Positions 1-6,781 of a stretch of DNA of 7,487 nt are shown in pieces; position 1 is the first letter of the stretch; every line of letters starts with the position of its first letter. Source of the DNA: Saprospiraceae bacterium. GTDB taxonomy: Bacteria > Bacteroidota > Bacteroidia > Chitinophagales > Saprospiraceae. The notes below the pieces were generated by a model. The model was given only the letters and a program-made list of their open reading frames with translations. It made no database searches and was not told the origin of the DNA. The translations under genes were made by a program, and so were the position numbers. The stretch is taken from the NCBI GenBank assembly GCA_007134625.1, contig SLKL01000116.1:1-7487 (forward strand), given 5' to 3'.

Positions 1-398
1 AATATCTGTTTCAATTTGGATATAATGTTGGAGTAGCCTTTCAGATAATGGACGATTGGATAGATGCTTTCGGTGACCCTCAGGCAACAGGTAAAAAGCA
101 AGGTGGTGATATTCTTCAAAAGAAGAAAACCTGGCTTTGGTTTGTAGCAACGGACATTGCTGAACAGGAAGACAGGAACTTTTTAATGCAATTGATGGAT
201 CAGGAAAAAGTAGAGGAAAGTGACCTTAAGCGTGTGCTTGAAATATATGAACTATATGACGTTGCAGGTGAGGCAATGGCATTTGCCAACCAATTGCTGG
301 AACAGTCTCTTACAGAAATCCAACAAAGTAACCTATCTGAAGACAAAAAGGAATTAATGACTGATCTCGCCAAAAGATTAGTAGAAAGAGATTTTTAA
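1..398 (+). CDS. Polyprenyl diphosphate synthase family protein (C-terminal part, 5' truncated by window edge)
   Basis: This is the last 131 residues of a trans-isoprenyl diphosphate synthase; the reading frame is open from base 3 and ends with TAA at 396-398. Enzymes of this family extend allylic diphosphates with isopentenyl diphosphate to make farnesyl, geranylgeranyl or longer chains for quinones, carotenoids or lipid carriers. The fragment starts just before the second aspartate-rich motif, seen as DDWID at fragment residues 17-21 within FQIMDDWIDAFGDP, which binds Mg2+ and the homoallylic substrate. It is followed by the conserved GKKQGGDI and a lysine-rich KKKT stretch (residues 30-43). 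The remaining ~90 residues are helical and acidic, as usual for the C-terminal end. The first aspartate motif and chain-length region lie outside the window, so product length cannot be judged. An ATG at 48 is internal, not a start, because homology continues upstream. The family call is firm; the exact enzyme is not. Confidence 0.92.
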   Translation, partial: YLFQFGYNVGVAFQIMDDWIDAFGDPQATGKKQGGDILQKKKTWLWFVATDIAEQEDRNFLMQLMDQEKVEESDLKRVLEIYELYDVAGEAMAFANQLLEQSLTEIQQSNLSEDKKELMTDLAKRLVERDF

Positions 399-535
399 AC
401 TATTACATTAGGCCCATTGCTAAAACTGAATCACCTTTATATTTAAATATTCTTTTTACTGATACTTAAATCATGCATTCTTCTAAGATTTTTTTGATGG
501 GAGAATCCAGTATAGTTTTATTAGGGATTAAAGGT

Positions 536-768
536 GGCGGGACTGAGGACGAGACAAGCAAAAAATTCACCAACTTCGTTGGGAACGTGCACTGATATTC
601 GATTTTAGAAGTTCATATCGTTCAATGTGGATCTGAATTTTGGAAATAGTTCTAAAACAAAAACACTTCTAAAATCGTAAATCGTTAATCGTTAATCGGT
701 GTTCGCCTCGCCTCGTCTCGTCAATTATTGGTGACATTACGAGACAAGATTAATCAGTGCCCGCCCCC
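536..768. repeat. Palindrome-rich intergenic element with nested inverted repeats
   Basis: Several complementary pairs are nested here. The outer ends GGCGGGACTG (536-545) and CAGTGCCCGCC (755-765) are inverted copies with one extra G. Inside them are GACGAGAC (548-555) with GTCTCGTC (715-722), GCACTGAT (589-596) with ATCAGTGC (753-760), and a perfect 13-bp pair CGATTTTAGAAGT (600-612) with ACTTCTAAAATCG (665-677). Smaller hairpins are CCAAC-TTC-GTTGG (570-582) and GTCTCGT/ACGAGAC (715-721 with 739-745). ACGAGACAAG occurs twice in direct orientation (549-558 and 739-748). No coding frame accompanies them. The arrangement resembles a dispersed intergenic repeat or small non-autonomous mobile element, or its decayed remains. 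Copy number cannot be seen from one window, so the class is inferred. It could also act as a bidirectional end structure between two convergent genes. Confidence 0.55.
674..720 (+). repeat. Short tandem repeats: four heptamers followed by three pentamers
   Basis: Four consecutive 7-bp units run from 674 to 701: ATCGTAA, ATCGTTA, ATCGTTA, ATCGGTG. After four bases, three 5-bp units CCTCG, CCTCG, TCTCG run from 706 to 720. The heptamer run begins inside the right arm of the 13-bp inverted repeat and the pentamer run overlaps the GTCTCGTC arm, so both expand the right half of the larger palindromic element. They look like slippage products and have no coding meaning that I can see. Confidence 0.75.
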
Positions 769-882
769 TACAAAGGTAGTGGATTTTGCAGCAATTTGTA
801 ATAGAAAGGGGTTTTCGGAGCGGACTCATTCATATATTAGCGATTGGTTTTTGTTTCTCTAAATGACAAGTAGGGTATGGGT

Positions 883-1338
883 TCATTCCACTAAAAAGTA
901 CTTTCCATCCCACCAATTGGTTTCGAGGACTGCTCCTATTTTTTTGTAAAATTGAATAGCCGGCTCATTCCAGTCCAGAACTTCCCACTTAATAAGACGA
1001 TAGTTTTCTCTTTTTGCAATAGATATCAGTTCGTCAAATAATTTTTTTCCAATTCCAAAACGACGGTATTCTTCAATGACAACAAAATCTTCAAGCCATA
1101 ACATTTTGCCTTTCCAGGTTGAAAAAGCATCATAAAAGACCATCATTCCAACTGTTTTGCCGTCCAATTCAGCCACCAGGCACCTGAAGAGTCCTCTTTT
1201 AAATAGTTGAATATACTCTTCTGGATTAGTAATCACCTCATTTTCAGCTTTTTCGTATTTGGCAAGGGCCTTTACTAAAAAATAGACATCCCCAAGGTCA
1301 TTTTTGTCCCCTAATTTTATTTTTAATTTATTCTCCAT
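883..1338 (-). CDS. GNAT family N-acetyltransferase, spermidine/thialysine acetyltransferase-like
   Basis: A 151-residue protein, the full length of a single-domain GNAT enzyme, which transfers acetyl from acetyl-CoA to an amino group. The acetyl-CoA pyrophosphate loop is visible as RRFGIG at 92-97 (the R/Q-x-x-G-x-G/A motif), preceded by the core strand LWLEDFVV (80-87). The C-terminal part WNEPAIQFYKKIGA (123-136) closely follows the WNEP-x-x-x-FYK-x-x-GA pattern of eukaryotic-type SSAT and thialysine acetyltransferases. Tyr131 sits where the catalytic tyrosine of SSAT lies, and the LEDF segment also matches that subfamily. Substrate (polyamine, thialysine or another small amine) is inferred from family only. 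The ATG (complement of 1336-1338) gives the expected N-terminus just before the first beta strand. The gene stands alone, convergent with the prenyl synthase gene and divergent from the ribosomal operon. No clear promoter or terminator of its own was found. Confidence 0.93.
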   Translation of the reverse strand: MENKLKIKLGDKNDLGDVYFLVKALAKYEKAENEVITNPEEYIQLFKRGLFRCLVAELDGKTVGMMVFYDAFSTWKGKMLWLEDFVVIEEYRRFGIGKKLFDELISIAKRENYRLIKWEVLDWNEPAIQFYKKIGAVLETNWWDGKYFLVE

Positions 1339-1455
1339 GGTATCTTTTATTCAGAATTTGTCGGGCTTAGCTCATAATGCATTAAAAAAAATTAAATATG
1401 AGATTTATTGAAAAAAATATATTCTTCATATATACTGCGAATTGAAAAATAGCTC

Positions 1456-1463
1456 TATATTTG
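1456..1463 (+). promoter_or_regulatory. Putative -7 element of the ribosomal operon promoter (TATATTTG)
   Basis: TATATTTG matches the Bacteroidetes -7 consensus TAnnTTTG exactly. The matching -33 TTTG is not perfect: ACTG at 1434-1437 lies 18 bases upstream and shares only the TG. Transcription would then begin near 1468-1472, giving a leader of roughly 90 nt before rpsL. It is the only exact match to this consensus I noticed in the spacer in front of the operon, which fits a strong promoter for these highly expressed genes. The start site is inferred. Confidence 0.5.
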
Positions 1464-1526
1464 CGGTCTCATTTTCGGAACGGGCTGTTTTTGCTTTTAA
1501 AACGCTCAAATTCAGCACAATCCGAT

Positions 1527-1556
1527 ATTTTTTGTAAAAATACATTTTTTGTAAAA
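1527..1556 (+). repeat. Tandem direct repeat just before the rpsL start
   Basis: The 13-mer ATTTTTTGTAAAA occurs at 1527-1539 and again at 1544-1556, a 17-bp period, and the second copy ends one base before the rpsL ATG. It lies where a ribosome binding site would be expected, and no Shine-Dalgarno sequence is present. It may be a simple duplication or an A/U-rich translation enhancer. Confidence 0.7.
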
Positions 1557-1557
1557 T

Positions 1558-1929
1558 ATGCCAACAATTAATCAATTGGTTCGAAAGGGCCGAAAAAAAA
1601 TTGAAGTAAAGAGTAAATCAAGAGCTTTAGAGTCTTGTCCGCAGAGAAGAGGTGTTTGTACTAGGGTTTATACAACTACTCCTAAGAAGCCAAATTCTGC
1701 ATTGAGAAAGGTTGCAAAGGTGAGATTGACCAATGGAATTGAGGTGATTGCCTATATTCCTGGTGAAGGTCACAATCTTCAGGAGCACTCTATTGTATTG
1801 ATTCAGGGAGGTAGGGTGAAGGATTTGCCCGGGGTTAGATATAGAATAGTAAGGGGTGCGCTCGATACGGCAGGTGTACAGGACAGGAAGCAAAGCCGTT
1901 CGCGATACGGTGCAAAAAGACCTAAATAA
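1558..1929 (+). CDS. rpsL: 30S ribosomal protein S12
   Basis: Full-length S12 (123 residues), the small-subunit protein at the decoding centre that contributes to tRNA selection accuracy. The hallmark [13 protein letters not shown] is at 39-51 and [12 protein letters not shown] at 84-95, followed by the basic C-terminus SRYGAKRPK. Lys43 and Lys88, the positions where streptomycin-resistance changes usually fall, are both wild type. Asp89, the residue methylthiolated by RimO in other bacteria, is present. The ATG is supported by the conserved MPTINQLVR start. It is the first gene of the translation cluster, 42 nt before rpsG, with no Shine-Dalgarno sequence but an A/T-rich repeat directly upstream. 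Confidence 0.99.
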   Translation: MPTINQLVRKGRKKIEVKSKSRALESCPQRRGVCTRVYTTTPKKPNSALRKVAKVRLTNGIEVIAYIPGEGHNLQEHSIVLIQGGRVKDLPGVRYRIVRGALDTAGVQDRKQSRSRYGAKRPK

Positions 1930-1971
1930 GGCATATTAAATATTTGATCACAATACAGCTATAGATAAAAG

Positions 1972-2439
1972 ATGAGAAAAAAGAAACCAAAAGTAAGAGC
2001 GATACAGCCCGACCCAAGATACGGAGACCAGATGGTGACCCGCTTTGTGAATAACCTGATGCTTCAAGGGAAGAAAAGTACTGCTTACCAGTTGTTTTAC
2101 GATGCAATGGATATTGTGAAGGAAAGGACAGGTGAAGATGAGCATGAGATTTGGAGAAAAGCGATCAGTAATGTTACTCCACAAGTAGAGGTGAGAAGTA
2201 GAAGAATAGGTGGTGCTACTTTTCAGATTCCTACAGATATCCCGGCAAACAGAAAATTGTCTATCGGTATGAAGTGGATGATTCGTTTTGCAAGACAAAG
2301 AGGAGGTAAAGGTATGGCAGAGAAATTAGCAGCAGAGGTGATAGCGGCAAGTAAGGGAGAAGGAGCAGCTGTAAAGAGAAAAGAGGATACACACAAAATG
2401 GCTGAGTCGAACAGAGCATTTGCACACTTTAGAGTATAA
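1972..2439 (+). CDS. rpsG: 30S ribosomal protein S7
   Basis: Full-length S7 (155 residues), the primary binder of the 3' major domain of 16S rRNA and the organiser of the 30S head; it also contacts E-site tRNA. The basic N-terminal arm MRKKKPK leads into PDPRYGD (13-19), then [14 protein letters not shown] (25-38), and the signature [18 protein letters not shown] (70-87). The C-terminal helix ends at HFRV, without the longer tail seen in some enterobacterial strains. S7 is the autoregulator of the str operon in E. coli. The 42-nt rpsL-rpsG spacer here is A/T-rich and much shorter than the E. coli regulatory one, so the same control is not evident. The start has no Shine-Dalgarno sequence (GATAAAAG precedes the ATG). 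Confidence 0.99.
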   Translation: MRKKKPKVRAIQPDPRYGDQMVTRFVNNLMLQGKKSTAYQLFYDAMDIVKERTGEDEHEIWRKAISNVTPQVEVRSRRIGGATFQIPTDIPANRKLSIGMKWMIRFARQRGGKGMAEKLAAEVIAASKGEGAAVKRKEDTHKMAESNRAFAHFRV

Positions 2440-2483
2440 TTTATCATACATCTTATATATAAAATAAAATAGTTTAATTTAAC

Positions 2484-4616
2484 ATGTCCAAAGACTTAAC
2501 CAAAACCCGGAATATTGGAATTGCTGCTCACATCGATGCAGGAAAAACAACGACCACTGAGAGAATTCTTTTTTATACAGGTCTAAGCCACAAGATAGGT
2601 GAAGTGCACGATGGTGCTGCAACTATGGACTGGATGGAGCAGGAGCAGGAAAGAGGTATTACTATTACTTCGGCTGCTACCAAAACAAGCTGGAAGTGGA
2701 AAGATGAAGATTATACTGTTAATATTATTGATACCCCCGGACACGTTGATTTTACCGTTGAGGTAGAGCGTTCTTTGAGAGTATTGGATGGTGTAGTTGC
2801 TCTTTTTTGTGCAGTAAGTGGTGTTGAGCCTCAATCTGAAACAGTTTGGAGACAAGCCGACAGATATAAGGTTCCAAGATTGGGTTTTGTAAACAAAATG
2901 GATCGGTCAGGTGCTGATTTCTTTGAGGTGGTAAAGCAAGTCAAAGAAATGTTAGGTGCCAATCCGGTTCCAATGCAAGTGCCTATCGGTGCAGAAGATG
3001 ATTTTAAGGGAGTAGTTGACTTGATTACAAATCAGGCAATTATCTGGAATGAGGAAGATATGGGGATGACTTACGAAGTTGTTGATATTCCCGCTGATCT
3101 TCAGGACACTGTTGATGAATACAGAGAAAAATTACTCGAGAGTGTTGCTGAGTATGACGAGAGCTTGATGGAGAAGTTTTTTGAGGATCCTGATAGAATT
3201 ACAGCCGATGAAATTCGTGCAGCAATCAGAAAAGCAGTGATAGATATGAGTATCACGCCTATATTCTGTGGAACTGCATTTAAAAATAAAGGTGTACAGG
3301 CAGTGCTGGATGCGGTTTGTTCGTTCCTTCCATCGCCGGTAGATATTGAGGCAGTTGTTGGGACTAACCCGAAAACCGAAGAAGAAGTAAAGAGAAGACC
3401 GTCTGTTGATGATCCATTCTGCGCATTGGCATTTAAGATCGCAACTGATCCATTTGTTGGACGTTTAGCGTTTTTTAGAACTTATTCAGGAACTTTAGAT
3501 GCAGGTTCTTACGTTCTTAATACTCGTTCTGATAAGAAAGAGAGAATTTCCCGACTATATCAGATGCATTCCAATAAGCAGAATCCGATTGATAGAGTGG
3601 AGGCCGGTGATATTGCTGCAGCAGTTGGATTTAAAGATTTGAAAACAGGAGATACTATTTGTGATCTTGATCACCCGATAGTTCTTGAAAATATAACTTT
3701 CCCCGATCCGGTAATCGGTCTTGCCGTAGAACCAAAAACTCAAAAAGATCTTGAGAAACTGGGAATGGGTTTGGCTAAATTGGCCGAGGAAGATCCTACT
3801 TTTAGAGTGAGATACGATGAAGAAACCAACCAAACCGTAATTAGCGGTATGGGTGAGCTTCACCTTGAAATCATTGTGGACAGATTGAGAAGAGAGTTTA
3901 AGGTAGAAATCAATCAGGGAGCTCCTCAGGTGAATTACAAGGAAGCTCTTACAAAGACTGTGAGTCACAGAGAGAAGTTAAAGAAGCAGACAGGTGGTTC
4001 CGGTCTATTTGCGGATATGGAATTCGAACTAGGGCCAGCCGATGAGGAATTCCTGGAAAGCGATGATTTTAAAGCGGGTAAGGTAAGACTTCAATTTGTC
4101 AATGCAATCGTTGGAGGATCAATTCCAAGAGAACTTCTGCCTGCCGTGCAGAAAGGTTTCAATGAGATGATGGATAATGGAATTTTAGCAGGGTTTAATA
4201 TTGACAGTATGAAGGTAAGAGTTTACGATGGTTCTACCCACGCCGTTGACTCGAAGCCAATCGCTTTTGAATTGTGTGCAAAAGAAGGATTTAAAGTAGC
4301 TGCAAAAAATGCAGGTCCTGTACTTCTTGAGCCTATAATGAAACTGGAGGTAACTACTCCGGATGAATATACAGGTAACGTCATTGGAGATTTGAATAGA
4401 AGAAGAGGTCTTATTAAAGGTCAGGAAATGAAAGCCAATGCAGTAGTAGTTAAAGCTGAAGTACCTTTAAGTGAGATGTTTGGTTATGTAACTCAGTTGA
4501 GAACCATTACATCAGGTAGAGCTGCTTCATCAATGGAATTCTCTCACTATTCTCCGGCACCTTCAGGTATCGCAGACGAAGTGATTGAAAAAGCAAAAGG
4601 AAGTGTAAACGCCTAA
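2484..4616 (+). CDS. fusA: Translation elongation factor G
   Basis: A 710-residue EF-G, the GTPase that drives translocation of tRNAs and mRNA and, with ribosome recycling factor, splits the ribosome. The G domain shows the P-loop AHIDAGKT (15-22), the switch I region ending in RGITI (57-61), DTPGH (83-87) with the catalytic His87, NKMD (137-140) and GTA (263-265). Domains II-V follow: [10 protein letters not shown] marks domain [15 protein letters not shown] and DGSTHAVDS mark domain IV, and [10 protein letters not shown] opens domain V. His586 corresponds to the histidine at the domain IV tip that contacts the decoding centre. All GTPase residues are intact, so this is the canonical translocase and not one of the GTPase-deficient paralogs known in Bacteroides. 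The domain IV loop reads QTGGSG where E. coli has QSGGRG. The stop codon lies inside a 14-bp palindrome. Confidence 0.99.
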   Translation: MSKDLTKTRNIGIAAHIDAGKTTTTERILFYTGLSHKIGEVHDGAATMDWMEQEQERGITITSAATKTSWKWKDEDYTVNIIDTPGHVDFTVEVERSLRVLDGVVALFCAVSGVEPQSETVWRQADRYKVPRLGFVNKMDRSGADFFEVVKQVKEMLGANPVPMQVPIGAEDDFKGVVDLITNQAIIWNEEDMGMTYEVVDIPADLQDTVDEYREKLLESVAEYDESLMEKFFEDPDRITADEIRAAIRKAVIDMSITPIFCGTAFKNKGVQAVLDAVCSFLPSPVDIEAVVGTNPKTEEEVKRRPSVDDPFCALAFKIATDPFVGRLAFFRTYSGTLDAGSYVLNTRSDKKERISRLYQMHSNKQNPIDRVEAGDIAAAVGFKDLKTGDTICDLDHPIVLENITFPDPVIGLAVEPKTQKDLEKLGMGLAKLAEEDPTFRVRYDEETNQTVISGMGELHLEIIVDRLRREFKVEINQGAPQVNYKEALTKTVSHREKLKKQTGGSGLFADMEFELGPADEEFLESDDFKAGKVRLQFVNAIVGGSIPRELLPAVQKGFNEMMDNGILAGFNIDSMKVRVYDGSTHAVDSKPIAFELCAKEGFKVAAKNAGPVLLEPIMKLEVTTPDEYTGNVIGDLNRRRGLIKGQEMKANAVVVKAEVPLSEMFGYVTQLRTITSGRAASSMEFSHYSPAPSGIADEVIEKAKGSVNA

Positions 4617-4624
4617 ATTTAGGC
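4611..4624. repeat. Perfect 14-bp palindrome over the fusA stop codon
   Basis: GCCTAAATTTAGGC reads the same on both strands and contains the fusA TAA at 4614-4616. As RNA it could fold into a 5-bp stem with an AAUU loop. No T run follows (the next bases are AAATTATAAAT), so it is not a standard rho-independent terminator. It sits 47 nt before the rpsJ start, exactly at the boundary between the str and S10 parts of the cluster, and could be an RNA-end or protein-binding site; no function is shown. Confidence 0.6.
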
Positions 4625-4671
4625 AAATTATAAATAAATTTAATAATCTTATTTTATTCTCAAAATAGGCT

Positions 4672-4980
4672 ATGAATCAGAAAATTAGAATCAAACTCCG
4701 GTCTTATGACCACAATCTGGTAGATAAGTCAACGGAGAAGATCGTTAGAACCGTACGCAACAGTGGAGCTGTTGTAGCAGGTCCGATTCCGCTGCCCACC
4801 GAGAAAGAAGTCTTCACCGTGTTGCGTTCGCCACACGTCAACAAGAAATCTCGAGAGCAGTTTCAAATCAGGACCCACAAAAGATTAATCGAGATTTATA
4901 CTCCCACTCCAAAGACAGTGGATGCACTGTCAAAATTGGAATTACCAAGTGGGGTCGACATACAAGTAAAGTTGACGTAA
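4672..4980 (+). CDS. rpsJ: 30S ribosomal protein S10 (NusE)
   Basis: Full-length S10 (102 residues), a head protein of the 30S subunit that also pairs with NusB in transcription antitermination and contacts NusG in transcription-translation coupling. The sequence follows the family closely: [15 protein letters not shown] at the start, GPIPLPT (78 nt-scale loop region, residues 38-44), [25 protein letters not shown] (52-76) and a C-terminal [11 protein letters not shown]. In many bacteria rpsJ opens the S10 operon; here it follows fusA after 55 nt and is separated from rplC by an unusually long 126 nt. The ATG is preceded by AAAATAGGCT; an AGG is present but no real Shine-Dalgarno sequence. 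Confidence 0.99.
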   Translation: MNQKIRIKLRSYDHNLVDKSTEKIVRTVRNSGAVVAGPIPLPTEKEVFTVLRSPHVNKKSREQFQIRTHKRLIEIYTPTPKTVDALSKLELPSGVDIQVKLT

Positions 4981-5106
4981 TTTAGATAGTAATTTGTTTT
5001 TCGGAGCATTGGATCTCCGACGATATATTTATGGGTTTAATTTGGAGTAGAGCGGATGTTCAACCCAGTTAGACGTATATTTTTAAACCATTAAAATTGC
5101 CAGAAA
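4981..5106 (+). promoter_or_regulatory. Candidate structured leader between rpsJ and rplC
   Basis: This 126-nt spacer is the longest inside the cluster. It can form a 6-bp stem TCGGAG/CTCCGA (5001-5006 with 5015-5020, 8-nt loop) and a second 6-bp stem TGGGTT/AACCCA (5032-5037 with 5062-5067). The strand TGGGTTTAA (5032-5040) can instead pair with TTTAAACCA (5082-5090), leaving one G bulged, so the two foldings exclude each other. The second pairing ends 17 nt before the GTG start of rplC. Near-consensus -7 elements, TATATTTA (5024-5031) and TTAATTTG (5037-5044), are also present, so an internal promoter is the alternative reading. Control by a ribosomal protein such as L4 is known for the E. 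coli S10 leader, but nothing here proves it. Confidence 0.35.
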
Positions 5107-5727
5107 GTGAACGGAATAATAGGACGCAAAATAGGCATGACCAGCATCTTCAATGAATTTGGAGAGTACGTAGCTTGTACAGTAGTAGAGGCTGGTCCAA
5201 ATGTTGTTTCTCAAATAAAAAGTGAGGATGTTGACGGTTACAGTGCTTTTCAATTAGCATTTGATGCCGCAAAAGCAAAGAATACCTCCAAGGCTATAAA
5301 AGGCCATCTGGACAAAGCAGGTACAGGACCAAAGAGATTGATGAGAGAGTTTAGAGACTTCAATCTTGATAAAGTATTAGGTGATGAAGTGCGTGTGGAA
5401 GAGGTCTTTGCAGAAGGAGATAAAGTTAGCGCCATTGGCGTTAGTAAAGGTAAAGGTTTTCAGGGTGTTGTAAAAAGACATGGTTTTGGTGGTGTCGGAC
5501 AAGCGACTCACGGTCAACACAACAGACAACGTCACCCGGGTTCTATCGGTGCCGGATCAGATCCGTCTAAGGTATTCAAGGGTATGCGAATGGCCGGAAG
5601 AACCGGAGGTGATCGTGTAAAGGTTAAGAACCTTCGAGTTGTAAAGATTCTACCTGAAAAGAATTTGCTGCTTATTAAGGGTGCATTGCCCGGACATAAA
5701 GGAGCTTATGTAATGATTGAAAAATAA
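5107..5727 (+). CDS. rplC: 50S ribosomal protein L3
   Basis: Full-length L3 (206 residues), an early assembly protein of the 50S subunit whose long loop reaches toward the peptidyl-transferase centre. The start [14 protein letters not shown], the central [16 protein letters not shown] (roughly 115-131) and [22 protein letters not shown] (roughly 144-165) are diagnostic. The start codon is GTG at 5107: an in-frame TAA at 5092-5094 lies only four codons upstream and no other start lies between, while the next ATG (codon 11) would remove the conserved N-terminus. At the loop tip the sequence GSIGAGS has Ala149/Gly150 where E. coli L3 carries the glutamine methylated by PrmB, so that modification cannot occur here; its absence is common outside Proteobacteria. 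No Shine-Dalgarno sequence is present. rplD follows after 75 nt. Confidence 0.98.
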   Translation: MNGIIGRKIGMTSIFNEFGEYVACTVVEAGPNVVSQIKSEDVDGYSAFQLAFDAAKAKNTSKAIKGHLDKAGTGPKRLMREFRDFNLDKVLGDEVRVEEVFAEGDKVSAIGVSKGKGFQGVVKRHGFGGVGQATHGQHNRQRHPGSIGAGSDPSKVFKGMRMAGRTGGDRVKVKNLRVVKILPEKNLLLIKGALPGHKGAYVMIEK

Positions 5728-5736
5728 TTTAGTAAA

Positions 5737-5751
5737 CCGGCAGCTTGTCGG
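5737..5751 (+). promoter_or_regulatory. Short hairpin in the rplC-rplD spacer
   Basis: CCGGCA and TGTCGG (5737-5742 and 5746-5751) pair with one G-U and enclose a 3-nt loop, starting 10 nt after the rplC stop. No T run follows, so termination is unlikely. It may stabilise or process the transcript, or be chance. A GGGAGGA sequence at 5765-5771 resembles a Shine-Dalgarno site but lies about 31 nt from the rplD ATG, too far to serve it. Confidence 0.35.
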
Positions 5752-5802
5752 ACATAACTGCAATGGGAGGATTAATTTCCTTTCGTTTAAAACAGATTAA
5801 AG

Positions 5803-6432
5803 ATGAAACTTGAAGTTTTAGATATCAAAGGTCAAGGTACAGGCAAATCAGTTGAGTTACCTGAGGAAGTGTTCGGTATTGAACCCAATGAACACGTCAT
5901 TTATCTGGCTGTGAAAGCAGCTCAAGCTAACAAAAGACAAGGTACACATGCTTCTAAGGAAAGAGGAGATGTTGCCGGGTCGACAAGAAAGATCAAGAAG
6001 CAGAAGGGTACAGGTACTGCACGTGCCGGAGATATTAAAAACCCTTTGTTTAGAGGTGGTGGTAGAATGTTTGGACCTGAGCCGAGGGATTATTCACAAA
6101 AGGTGAATAAAAAGGTAAAGAAACTTGCCAGAAATTCTGCTCTTTCAGCTAAAATGGCTGCAGGGAAGATTGGTGTTGTCGAAGAATTTACTTTTGATGA
6201 GCCAAATACTAAACAGTTTTCTGAAATTTTCAGCAGCCTTAATCCGGATCAGACTAAAACTCTTTTCTTGATTAGTGATTACGATAAAAACCTTTACCTA
6301 AGTAGTAGAAATATACCGAATTCAAAGCTTATGAATGTTAAGGACATCAACGTTTTGGATTTAATGCACTCAGAAAGAGTTTATTTTTCTGAAAGTAGTT
6401 TGGATTTTTTTAAGGAAAAGGAACTTGTTTAA
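5803..6432 (+). CDS. rplD: 50S ribosomal protein L4
   Basis: Full-length L4 (209 residues). The globular part sits on the 50S surface, and an extended loop lines the exit tunnel near the macrolide site. The loop is recognised by STRKIKKQKGTGTARAGDIKNPLFRGGGRMFGPEPRDY (about 60-98), containing the conserved QKGTG-x-AR-x-G core; the usual Arg of QKGTGRAR is Thr here. The C-terminal half (FTFDEPNTKQF, LFLISDYDKNLYLSSRNIP) follows the Rossmann-like L4 fold. In E. coli L4 also represses its own S10 operon; whether it does so here is unknown. The start ATG follows AACAGATTAAAG, without a Shine-Dalgarno sequence, and the N-terminus MKLEVLDIKGQ fits the family. Confidence 0.98.
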   Translation: MKLEVLDIKGQGTGKSVELPEEVFGIEPNEHVIYLAVKAAQANKRQGTHASKERGDVAGSTRKIKKQKGTGTARAGDIKNPLFRGGGRMFGPEPRDYSQKVNKKVKKLARNSALSAKMAAGKIGVVEEFTFDEPNTKQFSEIFSSLNPDQTKTLFLISDYDKNLYLSSRNIPNSKLMNVKDINVLDLMHSERVYFSESSLDFFKEKELV

Positions 6433-6454
6433 ATAACCAGAGAATAGGAATATC

Positions 6455-6751
6455 ATGTCTAAGCGTGTACTTGTAAAACCAATTATTTCTGAAAAATCAG
6501 AAATGCTGACTGAAAAAGTCAATCAATATTCTTTTGTGGTGGATAAAAAATCTACAAAAAAAGATATCAAAAGAGCAATTGAAGAAATGTATGAAGTTAA
6601 GGTAGAATCAGTAAACACAATGATTATGCCTTCAAAGAATAAAAATAGAAATACCAAAAGAGGTTATGTCAAAGGAAGCGTGCCTGCGTACAAGAAAGCG
6701 GTTATTACCGTTACAGATGGTGCTGTCATTGACTTCTTCGGTGATATTTAA
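6455..6751 (+). CDS. rplW: 50S ribosomal protein L23
   Basis: Full-length L23 (98 residues), located beside the exit of the peptide tunnel where trigger factor, SRP and the translocon dock. The N-terminal PIISEKSEML (9-18) corresponds to the family's P-x-x-SEK motif; Glu13 aligns with Glu18 of E. coli L23, the trigger-factor docking residue. The segment VVDKKSTKKDIKRAIEEMYEVKVESVNTM (about 27-55) is the typical central region, and KNRNTKRGYVKGSVPAYKKAVITV carries the basic rRNA-binding hairpin. It lies 22 nt after rplD. It has the only SD-like sequence of the cluster at a usable distance, AGGA at 6446-6449, five bases before the ATG. Confidence 0.98.
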   Translation: MSKRVLVKPIISEKSEMLTEKVNQYSFVVDKKSTKKDIKRAIEEMYEVKVESVNTMIMPSKNKNRNTKRGYVKGSVPAYKKAVITVTDGAVIDFFGDI

Positions 6752-6781
6752 TATTGTTTAGCGAGATAAAATAGTAGTATA

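Larger units (their letters stand above)
399..882. other. Non-coding gap between convergent genes
   Basis: No gene-like reading frame is visible on either strand. The left part (399-529) is A/T-rich and contains only a 12-bp AT palindrome ATATTTAAATAT at 439-450 followed by a short T run, too weak to call a terminator. The middle (about 536-768) is a G/C-richer block full of inverted and tandem repeats, listed separately. The right part (769-882) shows nothing I can name; I find no clear rho-independent terminator for the acetyltransferase gene that ends at 883. Confidence 0.7.

Noticed and set aside
439..450. AT palindrome ATATTTAAATAT followed by TCTTTTT as terminator of the prenyl synthase gene
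   Set aside because: A stem made only of A-T pairs, 41 bases after the stop, would be too weak for a rho-independent terminator.
674..720. Possible CRISPR-like array
   Set aside because: The units are only 5-7 bp, directly adjacent and without spacers; no cas gene is nearby.
812..830. Similarity of TTTTCGGAGCGGACT (812-826) to TTTTCGGAACGGGCT (1472-1486) and of TTTTCGGAGC to 4998-5007
   Set aside because: The shared core is only 8-10 bp, the contexts differ, and one copy lies in a potential hairpin while the others do not; chance is sufficient.
399..882. tRNA or other standard RNA gene in the long gap
   Set aside because: No T-loop GTTCRANNC-type box with matching acceptor and anticodon stems could be found on either strand.
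1948..2298. Reverse-strand reading frame over the rpsL-rpsG junction and rpsG
   Set aside because: It is antisense to S7, shows low-complexity Ser/His/Cys-rich composition and no family resemblance.
3555..3968. Reverse-strand 137-residue reading frame inside fusA
   Set aside because: It lies entirely antisense to a well-conserved EF-G coding region and has no recognisable domain or own start context.
4625..4671. Promoter for rpsJ
   Set aside because: The spacer is very A/T-rich but contains no TAnnTTTG element, and the short distance suggests read-through from fusA.
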